Counted from the first letter of the stretch, positions 7,988 through 16,675 are shown. The stretch: DNA of 36,912 nt from Collinsella sp. AM18-10 (GCF_003471585.1 NZ_QRJO01000018.1:2235-39146); one strand, 5' to 3'. The notes: generated from the letters alone by a model not told the origin. Numbers and translations: made by a program.

Positions 7988-9049
7988 ATGTCCAAAGCAC
8001 TCGACCCCAAAGACACCTGCGTCCTCGTTACCGGTGGCGCCGGCTTTATCGGCTCGCACACCGTCGTTCAGCTGCTCGAGGGCGGCTACCAGGTTGTCGT
8101 CGTCGATGACCTCTCCAACTCCAGCGCCGTTGCCATCGACCGCGTCAAGACCATCGTGGGCGACGAGGCCGCCAAGAACCTCACCTTCTACGAGGCCAAC
8201 GTGCTCGACCGCGATGCGATGAACAAGATCTTCGATACCCACCAGATCGACCGCGTCATCCACTTCGCCGGCTTTAAGGCCGTCGGTGAGTCGGTGAGCA
8301 AGCCCGTCGAGTACTACCGCAACAACATCGAGAACACCCTGGTGCTCATCGATATCATGCGCAGCCACGGTTGTAAGTCCATCATCTTCTCGAGCTCTTC
8401 GACCGTCTACGGCGATCCGGACAATCCGCCTGTCACCGAAGAGGACCCCAAGAAGCCCGCGACCAACCCCTATGGTTGGACCAAGTGGATGATTGAGCAG
8501 ATCCTCATGGACGTCCATACCGCCGACCCCGAGTGGGACGTCGTGCTGCTCCGTTATTTCAATCCCATCGGCGCCCATCCGTCGGGCCTGATTGGCGAGG
8601 ACCCCAAGGGTATCCCCAACAACCTGGTGCCTTACGTCGCCCAGGTCGCCGTCGGTAAGCTCGAGGCTGTTCAGGTCTTTGGCAACGATTACCCCACCCC
8701 CGACGGCACCGGCGTGCGCGACTACATCCACGTGTGCGACCTGGCATCTGGTCACGTGGCCGCCCTCAACTGGATGAACGGCAAGACCGGCGTCGAGATC
8801 TTTAACCTGGGCACCGGCACCGGCACCTCGGTACTCGAGGTCGTCGCTGCTTTCTCCAAGGCCTGCGGCAAGGAGCTGCCCTATGTGATCCGCGAGCGCC
8901 GCGCCGGCGACATCGCCGCCAACTGGTGCGATGCCTCCAAGGCCGAGCGCATGATGGGCTGGAAGGCCCAGTACGATATCGCGGACATGTGCCGCGACAG
9001 CTGGAATTGGCAGAGCCACAACCCCAACGGCTTCGCCGACGCCGAGTAG
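7988..9049 (+). CDS. galE: UDP-glucose 4-epimerase GalE
   Basis: GalE interconverts UDP-glucose and UDP-galactose with bound NAD in the cytosol (Leloir pathway and supply of surface sugars). The start is ATG 7988 (MSKALDPKDTCVLVTGG) with AGGAG 6 nt upstream; an in-frame start at 7925 is unsupported. The product is 353 residues, normal for the family. Visible motifs are the Rossmann GGAGFIGSH from residue 16, VIHFAGFKAVGES, the catalytic serine region IIFSSSSTVYG, the YGWTK catalytic Tyr162/Lys166 pair, and the substrate loops RYFNPIGAHPSGLIGEDP and DGTGVRDYIHV. It is monocistronic, flanked by its own promoter and a terminator. No other galactose genes are nearby, so the role is probably general nucleotide-sugar supply. 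Confidence 0.97.
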   Translation: MSKALDPKDTCVLVTGGAGFIGSHTVVQLLEGGYQVVVVDDLSNSSAVAIDRVKTIVGDEAAKNLTFYEANVLDRDAMNKIFDTHQIDRVIHFAGFKAVGESVSKPVEYYRNNIENTLVLIDIMRSHGCKSIIFSSSSTVYGDPDNPPVTEEDPKKPATNPYGWTKWMIEQILMDVHTADPEWDVVLLRYFNPIGAHPSGLIGEDPKGIPNNLVPYVAQVAVGKLEAVQVFGNDYPTPDGTGVRDYIHVCDLASGHVAALNWMNGKTGVEIFNLGTGTGTSVLEVVAAFSKACGKELPYVIRERRAGDIAANWCDASKAERMMGWKAQYDIADMCRDSWNWQSHNPNGFADAE

Positions 9050-9071
9050 CAAAAACCTACATACCGTTCTT

Positions 9072-9105
9072 GCCCCGATCTCACGATGTGAGACCGGGGC
9101 TTTTT
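9072..9105 (+). terminator. intrinsic terminator after galE
   Basis: Stem GCCCCG-TCTCAC paired with GTGAGA-CGGGGC, with one internal mismatch and a GAT loop, followed by TTTTT. It lies 23 nt after the galE stop. Confidence 0.9.
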
Positions 9106-9154
9106 CATGACGCGTAACCATTCACCGAAATACTTCCAACTTTTTTATCTTGCC

Positions 9155-9184
9155 TGTACATGTTTAAACAACATGTTTTACAAT
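9155..9184 (+). promoter_or_regulatory. malQ promoter with TGTTTAAACA operator
   Basis: TGTACA (9155-9160) and TACAAT (9179-9184) are separated by 18 nt. The spacer contains the perfect palindrome TGTTTAAACA (9161-9170), followed by a partial repeat ACATGTTTTA. The palindrome matches sites before the ABC, regulator and PTS genes at 18101, 18175, 19058 and 19180, so a shared GntR/TreR-like regulator is inferred. Confidence 0.6.
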
Positions 9185-9269
9185 AGGCGTATCGAATCAG
9201 AACATCGGAGGCGGACTGCATACCCATCGGCAGGCCGACCCCACAACAAGAAGGTTGGTGAGCGCATTC

Positions 9270-10775
9270 ATGGAGCGTGCAAGCGGCGTCCTCATGCCCG
9301 TCTCATCTCTGCCCGGACCATACGGAATCGGCGGCTTTGGCTGGAATGCCTACGACTTCGTCGATTTTCTCGCCTCGTGCAAACAACATTACTGGCAGAT
9401 TCTGCCCCTTACGACGACCAGCTATGGCGATTCGCCTTATCAGTCGTTCTCGGCCCGCGCAGGCAACCCCAACTTTATCGACTTTGCCGAGCTTATCGAG
9501 GCAGGGTATCTGGAGCAGCGCGATATCGATGGCGTGTATCTGGGATCCGACCCCAGCAATGTCGACTACGGTGCTATCTTTGGCGGCCGCCGTCAGATTC
9601 TCGACCGCGCCGCCGAGCGCTTTGCTGCCGACAAGCCGGCCGATTTCGATGACTTTATCCAGGCCAACGAGGACTGGCTCATCCCCTACTGTGAGTTCAT
9701 GACCGTCAAAGAGGAGTGCGGTCTCAAGGCGTTTTGGGAGTGGCCCGCGGAGCTCCGCACCCGCGGCGAGGCTTCCGCCAAGGTCTGCGCCGACCATCCG
9801 GCGCGTATGCTCTACCACCAGATGACGCAGTACTTCTTCGATCGCCAGTGGAGCCGCCTCAAGGCCTATGCCAACGAGCGCGACATTCTCATCATCGGCG
9901 ACCTGCCCATCTATGTCTCGCGTGACTCCGTCGAGATGTGGGCGACACCTGAGCTCTTTAAGATCGACGCCGCCGGCAATCCCGTGAGCGTCGCCGGCAC
10001 TCCGCCCGACCAGTTCTCGGCCACCGGCCAGTACTGGGGCAACCCCATCTACGACTGGGACGCCATGGAGGCCGACGGCTTCTCCTGGTGGGAGGGCCGC
10101 ATTCGCGCCGCCCTCGACATGTACGACGTCATCCGCCTGGATCACTTCCGCGGCTTCGAGGCCTATTGGGAGGTGCCGTTCTCCTCGCCTGATTCGTCCT
10201 ACGGTTCGTGGACGCAGGGTCCCGGCCTCAAGCTCTTCAAGACACTCGAGGAAAAGCTCGGCACGCTGCCCATCATCGCCGAGGACCTGGGCTTCCTCAC
10301 CCCCGGCGTCATCGATATGCGCGACAACTCGGGCTTCCCCGGCATGAAGATCCTGCAGTTTGCCTTTGAGGGCACCAACTCGTACTACCTGCCGCACAAC
10401 TACATTGCCAACACCGTCGCCTACGTGGGCACTCACGACAACGAGACGGCACGCGGCTGGTTTGAAGGAACGGCTACCCCGCGTCAGCGCGAGCAGACAG
10501 CCCTGTACACCCATCAGCAGGCCGGCGAACCCATCGCCGACGCGCTCAACCGAACCATCGCGGCCAGCGTGAGCGACACGTGCATCTACACCATGCAGGA
10601 CCTGCTCAACTTGGGCAACGAGGCGCGCATCAACACCCCTGCCACGCTGGGCGGCAACTGGACCTGGCGCATGCTCGACGGCGCCATCACCCGCGAGCTC
10701 GAGCACAAACTCACCGACTGGACCGAGACCTACTTCCGCATCCCGTCGGAAGCCGAAATCGAGCTTCCTCAATAG
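9270..10775 (+). CDS. malQ: 4-alpha-glucanotransferase (amylomaltase) MalQ
   Basis: MalQ transfers alpha-1,4-glucan segments between malto-oligosaccharides, releasing glucose and making longer chains for phosphorylase. The start is taken as ATG 9270 (MERASGVLMPVSSLPG), which fits the family N-terminus; in-frame TTG/GTG codons at 9255/9258 sit on the AAGG/GGTGAG ribosome-binding region. The product is 501 residues, glycoside hydrolase family 77. Motifs: ILPLTTTSYGDSPYQSFSARAGNP near the N-terminus, the nucleophile in VIRLDHFRGFEAYW (D291), the acid/base in IIAEDLGFLTP (E338) and the stabiliser in GTHDNETARGW (D390). glgP follows on the same strand 128 nt downstream, so the pair forms a malto-oligosaccharide degradation unit. 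A TGTTTAAACA palindrome in its promoter suggests repression. Confidence 0.96.
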   Translation: MERASGVLMPVSSLPGPYGIGGFGWNAYDFVDFLASCKQHYWQILPLTTTSYGDSPYQSFSARAGNPNFIDFAELIEAGYLEQRDIDGVYLGSDPSNVDYGAIFGGRRQILDRAAERFAADKPADFDDFIQANEDWLIPYCEFMTVKEECGLKAFWEWPAELRTRGEASAKVCADHPARMLYHQMTQYFFDRQWSRLKAYANERDILIIGDLPIYVSRDSVEMWATPELFKIDAAGNPVSVAGTPPDQFSATGQYWGNPIYDWDAMEADGFSWWEGRIRAALDMYDVIRLDHFRGFEAYWEVPFSSPDSSYGSWTQGPGLKLFKTLEEKLGTLPIIAEDLGFLTPGVIDMRDNSGFPGMKILQFAFEGTNSYYLPHNYIANTVAYVGTHDNETARGWFEGTATPRQREQTALYTHQQAGEPIADALNRTIAASVSDTCIYTMQDLLNLGNEARINTPATLGGNWTWRMLDGAITRELEHKLTDWTETYFRIPSEAEIELPQ

Positions 10776-10822
10776 GAGCTACCGCGCCCGACCCCTCCCC
10801 ACCGTGCGGACGCGCTTGCTTA

Positions 10823-10856
10823 CCCGCGCGAGGCCACCCCAATCCCCTCGCGCGGG
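10823..10856 (+). promoter_or_regulatory. intercistronic hairpin between malQ and glgP
   Basis: A perfect 11-bp GC-rich stem (CCCGCGCGAGG / CCTCGCGCGGG) with a 12-nt loop, followed only by ATTCTT. The weak T-run suggests partial termination or an mRNA-stabilising structure rather than a full terminator. Confidence 0.6.
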
Positions 10857-10903
10857 ATTCTTATGAATTGCAGACATGTAATCAACCCATTACAGGAGGA
10901 AAC

Positions 10904-13171
10904 ATGCCCCAAATTAACCTCATGGAACTCGCCGAGCAGTCTTTTGGCACCTCGCTCGAGCAGCTCGACGACCGTCGCATTTACAAGCTGCTGGTCAAAC
11001 TCGTGCAGGAGCGCTCCGCCGCCTGCCCGCTCAACAACGGCAAGAAAAAGCTCTATTACATTTCCGCCGAATTTTTGATCGGCAAGCTGCTCATCAACAA
11101 CATGATCGACCTCGGCATCTACGACGAGGTTAAGGACCAGCTCACCGCCGCAGGCCACGACCTCAACAAGATCGAGGAGTTCGAGGTCGAGCCGTCGCTC
11201 GGCAACGGCGGCCTGGGCCGCCTGGCCGCATGCTTCCTGGATTCCATCGCCACGCTGGGCTTGACCGGCGATGGCGTGGGCCTCAACTATCACTACGGCC
11301 TGTTCCGTCAGCGCTTTGTCGACAACCAGCAGAAGGCCGTCCCCGACGAGTGGCTCGGTGAGCAGGACATCCTAGTCGACGACGACCGCTCCTACACCGT
11401 CGAGTTCGGCGATTTTGCCGTTACCTCCAAGCTCGTCAACATCGATGTGCCCGGTTACGGCCAGCCCACCAAGAACCGTCTGCGCCTGTTCGACCTGGCG
11501 AGCGTCGACGACGGCCTGGTCCCCGGCAGCTCCATCGACTTCGACAAGACCGAGATCGCCAAAAACCTCACCTTGTTCCTCTACCCCGACGATTCTGACG
11601 AGCAGGGCCGCCTGCTTCGCATCTACCAGGAATACTTCATGGTGAGCAACGCCGCCCAGCTCCTGATCGACGAGGCCATCGAGCGCGGCAGCAACCTGCA
11701 CGATCTGGCCGACTACGCCGTGGTCCAAATTAACGACACGCACCCCACCATGGTCATCCCCGAGCTCATTCGCTTGCTCACCACCGAGCATGGCATCGAG
11801 TTTGACGAGGCCGTGACCATCGTACGCTCCATGGTCGCCTACACTAACCACACGATTCTTGCCGAGGCGCTCGAGAAGTGGCCGCTCGTCAGCCTGCAGA
11901 AGGTCTCCCCTGCCATCGCCGACATTATCGTCAAGCTCGATGAGATCGCGAAGGCCGAGCACGATGACCCGCGCGTCGCCATCATCGACGAATACGACAC
12001 CGTCCACATGGCCCACATGGACATCCACTTTGGCTTCTCCATCAACGGCGTAGCCGCCCTCCACACCAAGATCCTGGAGGACACCGAGCTTCATCCGTTC
12101 TACGAGATCTATCCCGAGAAGTTCTCCAACAAGACCAACGGCATCACCTTCCGCCGCTGGATCCATGGGGCCAACCCCGCGCTCGCCAGCCTGCTCGACG
12201 ATGTGATCGGCACCGACTGGCGCAGCACCGGCGATCTGAGCAAACTCGCCAAGTTCGCCGACGACAAGGATGTTCTTGAGCGCCTGGCCGCCACCAAGGT
12301 CGAGGCCAAGGCCATCATGCGCCAGTTCATGGCGCTCGAGCAGGGCGTGACCATTCCCTCCAACGCCATCATCGACGTCCAGGTCAAGCGCATCCACGAG
12401 TACAAGCGTCAGCAGATGCTCGCGCTCTACATCATCTGGAAGTACTTCGACATCAAGAACGGCAACAGGCCTAAGCACCCCGTCACCATCATCTTTGGCG
12501 GCAAGGCGGCGCCTGCCTACACTATCGCGCAGGACATCATCCATCTGATCCTGACGCTGTCGCAGTGGATTGCAAACGACCCCGACGTGGCTCCCTACCT
12601 GCAGGTTGTCATGATCGAGAACTACAACGTCACCGCCGCCGAGCGCGTGATCCCCGCCGCTGACATCTCCGAGCAGATCAGCCTGGCCTCCAAGGAGGCG
12701 AGCGGCACCTCCAACATGAAGTTCATGCTCAACGGCGCCCTAACCCTGTGCACGCTCGACGGTGCCAACGTGGAGATTGCCGAGCTCGTGGGCGACGAGA
12801 ACATCTATACCTTTGGTGCCTCGTCCAAACAGGTCGAGCAGCTCTACGCCGACGGCACCTACAACGCCGGTGCGCTCTACCGCAAGCCCGGAATTAAACT
12901 GCTGGTGGACTTCATCACCAACCCAGCCTTTATGGCAACCGGCAACGCCGAGCGCCTGCAGCGCCTGCACGACGACATTAAGGGCAAGGACTGGTTTATG
13001 GCCCTGCTCGACATTGAGGAGTACATCCAGACCAAGGAGCGCGTGCTGGCCGACTACGAGGACCAGGACGCCTGGATGCGCAAGGCGCTCATCAATATCG
13101 CCAACGCCGGCACCTTCTCGTCCGACCGTACGATCTCCCAGTACAACGACGAGATCTGGCACCTGAGCTAA
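10904..13171 (+). CDS. glgP: glycogen/starch/alpha-glucan phosphorylase
   Basis: GlgP cleaves alpha-1,4-glucans with phosphate to give glucose-1-phosphate, using pyridoxal phosphate. The start is ATG 10904 (MPQINLMELAEQSF), preceded by a perfect ACAGGAGGAAAC; the frame is open upstream to 10580 but that part is a shadow of malQ. The product is 755 residues, the usual length for the shorter bacterial phosphorylases. Motifs: YYISAEFLIGK, EPSLGNGGLGRLAACFLDS near residues 94-112, VQINDTHPTMVIPEL, KTNGITFRRWI, VQVKRIHEYKRQ and EASGTSNMKFMLNGA with the PLP lysine K606. With MalQ it completes malto-oligosaccharide breakdown. A strong terminator follows. Confidence 0.97.
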   Translation: MPQINLMELAEQSFGTSLEQLDDRRIYKLLVKLVQERSAACPLNNGKKKLYYISAEFLIGKLLINNMIDLGIYDEVKDQLTAAGHDLNKIEEFEVEPSLGNGGLGRLAACFLDSIATLGLTGDGVGLNYHYGLFRQRFVDNQQKAVPDEWLGEQDILVDDDRSYTVEFGDFAVTSKLVNIDVPGYGQPTKNRLRLFDLASVDDGLVPGSSIDFDKTEIAKNLTLFLYPDDSDEQGRLLRIYQEYFMVSNAAQLLIDEAIERGSNLHDLADYAVVQINDTHPTMVIPELIRLLTTEHGIEFDEAVTIVRSMVAYTNHTILAEALEKWPLVSLQKVSPAIADIIVKLDEIAKAEHDDPRVAIIDEYDTVHMAHMDIHFGFSINGVAALHTKILEDTELHPFYEIYPEKFSNKTNGITFRRWIHGANPALASLLDDVIGTDWRSTGDLSKLAKFADDKDVLERLAATKVEAKAIMRQFMALEQGVTIPSNAIIDVQVKRIHEYKRQQMLALYIIWKYFDIKNGNRPKHPVTIIFGGKAAPAYTIAQDIIHLILTLSQWIANDPDVAPYLQVVMIENYNVTAAERVIPAADISEQISLASKEASGTSNMKFMLNGALTLCTLDGANVEIAELVGDENIYTFGASSKQVEQLYADGTYNAGALYRKPGIKLLVDFITNPAFMATGNAERLQRLHDDIKGKDWFMALLDIEEYIQTKERVLADYEDQDAWMRKALINIANAGTFSSDRTISQYNDEIWHLS

Positions 13172-13196
13172 TTCGGTTTCATCGCCCATCCTCTTG

Positions 13197-13230
13197 AAAA
13201 CGGAGCCACGGCAACGCGGCTCCGTTTTTT
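13197..13230 (+). terminator. intrinsic terminator after glgP
   Basis: Stem ACGGAGCC / GGCTCCGT extended by AAA/TTT pairs, loop ACGGCAACGC, then TTTTTT. It begins 26 nt after the glgP stop. Confidence 0.92.
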
Positions 13231-13270
13231 GTGCCCGCACGTTACCCTGTGATCCGACTCGGCCAAACAA

Positions 13271-13486
13271 TCTCGATCCATAACAACTACTCAACCAAAA
13301 CGGTCCCAGCTGTCACAGATTGAGACATACCGGCCCCTCCCCTTGGGTTTATCTCAATCTGTAACATCTAGCAGGTGAAATTCGCCTTTGGTGTTACAGA
13401 TTTAGATGAAATGGTTAGCTCAGCGGAACCGTCTCGATCTGTAACATCTAACGTCCGAAATCGGCCCTATCCGTTACAGATCGAGA
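13271..13486. repeat. six-copy 15-mer array in alternating orientation
   Basis: Copies of TCTCRATCTGTAACA lie at 13271-13285 (forward), 13312-13326 (reverse), 13353-13367 (forward), 13392-13406 (reverse), 13432-13446 (forward) and 13472-13486 (reverse). Centres are 39-41 bp apart. Three copies also share a following TCTA or its mirror. Spacers are unrelated. The array fills the gene-free interval between the glgP terminator and the terminator of the minus-strand ABC operon. It contains no credible coding frame; a 63-codon frame at 13375 lacks a ribosome binding site. Adjacent copies can fold into hairpins with about 22-26-nt loops. Confidence 0.88.
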
Positions 13487-13519
13487 CAAACGACCGGTCA
13501 GACAGTCCCAACACAAAGA

Positions 13520-13558
13520 AAGGCTCCCCTCTCGCCCAGTGGACGGGAGGGGAGCCTT
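13520..13558 (-). terminator. terminator of the ABC importer operon
   Basis: Stem AAGGCTCCCCTC / GAGGGGAGCCTT with a roughly 15-nt loop. On the minus strand it is followed by TCTTTGTG, downstream of the ATPase gene that stops at 13627. It may also act on the plus strand. Confidence 0.75.
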
Positions 13559-13626
13559 ATATGTGACCGCGGCAAAAGGATGGCAAAGCCGCAGTCGCCC
13601 AAAGGAAGGGCCTGGTTGCACCGGGC

Positions 13627-14826
13627 CTAGATAAGGTTCTTGCCAGAGACCTTATCGAAGAGGTGGGTCGCGTTCTTCTCAAACTTGAACCAGATGGGGT
13701 CGCCCGCCTTGAGCGCGCCCTTGGCCTCGAGGTCGACGACGGGAATGATCAGGACAAACTGGCCGTCGGGAGCAGTCACGTGGACATGCTCGGTCGAGCC
13801 CATGAGCTCGGTCACCTCGACGGTGCCCTGGAGCGCACCCTCCTCGTCCTTGTCGGCAAGCAGGATCTGCTCGGGACGCACGCCGGCCGTGATCTCCTTC
13901 ACGTCGCCGCCGTCCCAGTTGAGAGCAAGCTGAGCGCAGGTCTCGGGGGCGAGCGCCACGTTCATATCCTCGGTCTTGACCGTAAAGCCGTTGCCCGAGC
14001 GCACCAGCTGGGCATCGAAGAAGTTCATCTGCGGCACGCCGATAAAGCCGGCGACGAAGATGTTCGCGGGATGGTTGAAGACCTCCTGCGGGGTGGCGAT
14101 CTGCTGGACGACGCCGTCCTTCATGACCACGATGCGATCGCCGAGGGTCATAGCCTCGGTCTGGTCGTGGGTAACGTAGATGAAGGTGCCCTTGATCTCG
14201 TGACGCAGCTTAATGAGCTCGGCGCGCATCTGGTTACGCAGCTTGGCATCCAGGTTGGACAGGGGCTCGTCCATCAGGAAGACCTTGGGGTCACGCACGA
14301 TGGCGCGGCCGATGGCGACACGCTGACGCTGGCCGCCGGAGAGTGCCTTGGGCTTACGGTCAAGGTACTCGGTAATACCCAGGATCTCGGCAGCGGAGCG
14401 AACCTTGCGGTCGATCTCGTCCTTGGGGACCTTCTTGAGCTCAAGCGTAAACGCCATGTTCTCGTACACCGTCATATTGGGGTACAGAGCATAGCTCTGG
14501 AACACCATGGCGATATCGCGGTCCTTGGGCGCCACGTCGTTGACGCGCTTGCCGTCGATGAGCACGTCGCCCGAAGTGATGTCCTCCAGGCCAGCGACCA
14601 TGCGCATCGTCGTGGACTTACCGCAGCCAGAGGGGCCAACGAGGACGATGAACTCCTGGTCGTGAACGGTGAGGTTGAAGTCCTCTACAGCGAGCACACC
14701 GTCCTCGGTAACCTTGAGGTTGTGCTTCTTCTCCTCGGTCTTCTTCTTTTTGCCAAAGAAGCCCTTCTTTTTGGACTCGTTGTTGGGATACACCTTCTGA
14801 ACATGTTTGAGAACGATCTCGGCCAT
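13627..14826 (-). CDS. sugar ABC transporter ATPase (MsmX/UgpC/MalK type)
   Basis: A 399-residue ATPase that should power the adjacent sugar permeases at the inner face of the membrane. Motifs: Walker A GPSGCGKST (residues 64-72), Q-loop VFQSYALYP, signature LSGGQRQ (162-168), Walker B VFLMDEP (182-188), H-loop YVTHDQTEA, and a C-terminal MOI/TOBE regulatory domain (TAGVRPEQILLADKDE, MGSTEHVHV). An unusual Lys-rich insertion of about 25 residues (NESKKKGFF through EEKKHN, residues 16-36) separates the first strand from the rest of the nucleotide-binding domain. Similar insertions are known from MsmX-like ATPases of gut Firmicutes, so it is probably family-specific. It is the last gene of the operon, 68 nt after the permease, and may serve more than one importer. 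Confidence 0.95.
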   Translation of the reverse strand: MAEIVLKHVQKVYPNNESKKKGFFGKKKKTEEKKHNLKVTEDGVLAVEDFNLTVHDQEFIVLVGPSGCGKSTTMRMVAGLEDITSGDVLIDGKRVNDVAPKDRDIAMVFQSYALYPNMTVYENMAFTLELKKVPKDEIDRKVRSAAEILGITEYLDRKPKALSGGQRQRVAIGRAIVRDPKVFLMDEPLSNLDAKLRNQMRAELIKLRHEIKGTFIYVTHDQTEAMTLGDRIVVMKDGVVQQIATPQEVFNHPANIFVAGFIGVPQMNFFDAQLVRSGNGFTVKTEDMNVALAPETCAQLALNWDGGDVKEITAGVRPEQILLADKDEEGALQGTVEVTELMGSTEHVHVTAPDGQFVLIIPVVDLEAKGALKAGDPIWFKFEKNATHLFDKVSGKNLI

Positions 14827-14844
14827 GTCTCTACCTTTCGATAC

Positions 14845-14869
14845 GCGGCGCCACGCTGTGGGGCGCCGC
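14845..14869 (-). promoter_or_regulatory. hairpin between permease and ATPase genes
   Basis: GCGGCGCC (14845-14852) pairs with GGCGCCGC (14862-14869), with a further CCAC/GTGG option inside. It lies between the two cistrons, just before the ATPase ribosome binding site, and could lower or tune ATPase expression. No T-run follows on the minus strand. Confidence 0.5.
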
Positions 14870-14894
14870 AGAAACTTGCAAAACAGTTACGGCA

Positions 14895-15734
14895 TCAGCC
14901 CTTGACGGCACCTGCCACCACACCGTCGATGATGTACTTCTGGCAGAAGATGTACATGATGACGATGGGGACAACGACCATCATGATGCAGGCCATCATG
15001 GGGCCGAGCTCGACGTGGCCATAGCCGCCACGGAAGTACTGGATCAAGATAGGAATGGTCTTGTACTTGGTGGAGTCGAGCGTAAGGTAGGGCAGCAGGT
15101 AGTCGTTCCAGACCCACATGGTCTCGAGGATGCCGACCGAAAGGTAGGTGGGCTTCATGATGGGAAGGACGATCTTAAAGAACACCTGAACCGGGTTGCA
15201 GCCGTCAATCATGGCCGCCTCCTCGATCTCGAGCGGGATGTTCTTTACAAAGCCGGCGAACATAAAGACCGCCAGGCCCGCGCCAAAGCCCAGATAGATA
15301 AAGCAGATGTTGAACGGCGTGTTGAAGCCGATGCGGTCCGCCAAATTGGACAGCGTGAACATCAGCATCTGGAAGGGCACGACCATCGAGAACACGAACA
15401 GGTAATAGAAGAAGTTCGAGATCTTGCTGTTGACGCGAACCACGTACCAAGCGCACATGGAGCAGCACACCAAGATCAGCACGACCGACGTGACCGTGAT
15501 AATGAGCGAGTACATAAATGCCGAGGCAAAACCCTGCTCGTTAAGAGCGTGCACGTAGTTTGCAAGGCCGTTGAACGTCTCGGGCGTGAGCAGGTCGAAC
15601 GCCGTGGTGGTGCTGATTGCGGTCGCTTTCTTAAAGGAATTGAGCGCAATCATGAACACGGGGTAGATCCATGCGAGCGACAGGATCGTAAAGAAAATCG
15701 AGAGCGCGCGGTTGATAGCCTTATCGCGTTTCAT
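14895..15734 (-). CDS. sugar ABC transporter permease (MalG-like)
   Basis: A 279-residue integral membrane protein with six predicted spans; the first lies at residues 12-32 (ALSIFFTILSLAWIYPVFMIAL). The binding-protein-dependent transport EAA loop is clear as IEEAAMIDGCNPVQVFFKIVLPIMKP near residues 172-197, which docks on the ATPase. The C-terminus (IIDGVVAGAVKG) is typical of MalG/MsmG-class permeases. Its ATG overlaps the stop of the upstream permease by one base (TAATG), so the two are translationally coupled. It should pair with the MalF-like protein to form the transmembrane channel. The sugar is probably an alpha-glucoside or malto-oligosaccharide, judged only from neighbours. Confidence 0.94.
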   Translation of the reverse strand: MKRDKAINRALSIFFTILSLAWIYPVFMIALNSFKKATAISTTTAFDLLTPETFNGLANYVHALNEQGFASAFMYSLIITVTSVVLILVCCSMCAWYVVRVNSKISNFFYYLFVFSMVVPFQMLMFTLSNLADRIGFNTPFNICFIYLGFGAGLAVFMFAGFVKNIPLEIEEAAMIDGCNPVQVFFKIVLPIMKPTYLSVGILETMWVWNDYLLPYLTLDSTKYKTIPILIQYFRGGYGHVELGPMMACIMMVVVPIVIMYIFCQKYIIDGVVAGAVKG

Positions 15735-16588
15735 TACTGCTGCACCTCCTTGGACCTCGTGGCCTTAAGCTGAATCATAGAGATGGCGACGACCAGGATG
15801 CAGAAGATAACTGCCTTGGCCTGACCGATGCCCTGCCATGCGATGCCGGCACGCGAGTAGAACGTGTTGTAGATGTTCAGGGCGAGCATCTCGGTGGAGT
15901 GCGCCGGGGCGCCACCGGTAAGGGCGAGGTTCTGGTCGAACAGCTTAAAGCCGTTGGTGATGGACAGGAACAGGCAGATGGTGATGGTCGGCATCAGATT
16001 GGGGATCTTAACCTTCCAGAACGTCTGCCATGCCGTGGCACCGTCAACCTTGGCGGCCTCGATGTAATCGGACGGAATGGACTGCAGACCGGCGATGTAG
16101 ATGATCATCATGTAGCCGACCTGCTGCCACAGGGTCAGGATGATAAGGCCCCAGAAGCCAGCGGCGGAGTTGAGGGCGATGAGCTGGGCGCCCACGTTGG
16201 AGAGCAGGCAGTTGATCAGAATCTGCCAAATGTAGCCCAGCACGATGCCGCCGATCAGGTTAGGCATAAAGAAGATCGTACGGAAGATGTTGGTGCCCTT
16301 GAGCGCCTTGCGGGTGAGCGCCTGCGCGATGGCGAGGGCAATCACGTTGATGAGCACCGTCGACAGGAAGGCAAACGCCACCGTAAAGAAGAACGACGTA
16401 GCAAACTGCGGATCGGACAGCGCGCGCACGTAGTTCTCGATACCGACAAAATGCGCGTTGTTAATGGTAATAAACTGGCAGAACGAGAGATAGAAGCCCT
16501 GGATAAAGGGGATCACGAACCCGATCATAAACGCCAGGCACGTGGGCAGCATAAAGAGCGGCCACCAGCGCTTGAGTGCTTTGCCCAT
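15734..16588 (-). CDS. sugar ABC transporter permease (MalF-like)
   Basis: A 284-residue membrane protein starting at ATG 16588 with GAAAGGA upstream. Six spans are visible; the first is LFMLPTCLAFMIGFVIPF near residues 11-28, and it is of the short MsmF/UgpA type without the large periplasmic loop of E. coli MalF. The EAA motif reads IEAAKVDGATAWQTFWKVKIP near residues 176-196. It is the second gene of the operon. A strong hairpin separates it from the binding-protein gene 87 nt upstream, an arrangement that often lets the binding protein be made in excess. Substrate is not readable from the sequence. Confidence 0.94.
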   Translation of the reverse strand: MGKALKRWWPLFMLPTCLAFMIGFVIPFIQGFYLSFCQFITINNAHFVGIENYVRALSDPQFATSFFFTVAFAFLSTVLINVIALAIAQALTRKALKGTNIFRTIFFMPNLIGGIVLGYIWQILINCLLSNVGAQLIALNSAAGFWGLIILTLWQQVGYMMIIYIAGLQSIPSDYIEAAKVDGATAWQTFWKVKIPNLMPTITICLFLSITNGFKLFDQNLALTGGAPAHSTEMLALNIYNTFYSRAGIAWQGIGQAKAVIFCILVVAISMIQLKATRSKEVQQ

Positions 16589-16608
16589 AAAAGGGTCCTT
16601 TCAATATG

Positions 16609-16644
16609 CAGGGGGCGGGCAAACCAACGTCTGCCCGCCCCCTG
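16609..16644 (-). promoter_or_regulatory. intercistronic stem-loop between binding-protein and permease genes
   Basis: A perfect 13-bp stem (CAGGGGGCGGGCA / TGCCCGCCCCCTG) with a 10-nt loop. No T-run follows on the minus strand. Position and strength recall the stabilising structures between E. coli malE and malF that protect the upstream mRNA. Confidence 0.7.
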
Positions 16645-16675
16645 TCGCTAATCAGATAGCTTGGGCAGCAACTGC

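Noticed and set aside
10580..10903. 108-codon N-terminal extension of glgP
   Set aside because: It overlaps malQ in another frame, while a perfect AGGAGG site precedes the ATG at 10904 that gives the family N-terminus.
7955..12544. Long minus-strand frames opposite galE, malQ and glgP (about 390-490 codons)
   Set aside because: They lie wholly antisense to genes with intact catalytic motifs and have the Val/Gly/Asp/Leu-rich composition expected from reverse-strand reading.
13271..13486. CRISPR array
   Set aside because: The repeat is only about 15 nt, orientation alternates, spacers are about 25 nt and no cas gene is present.
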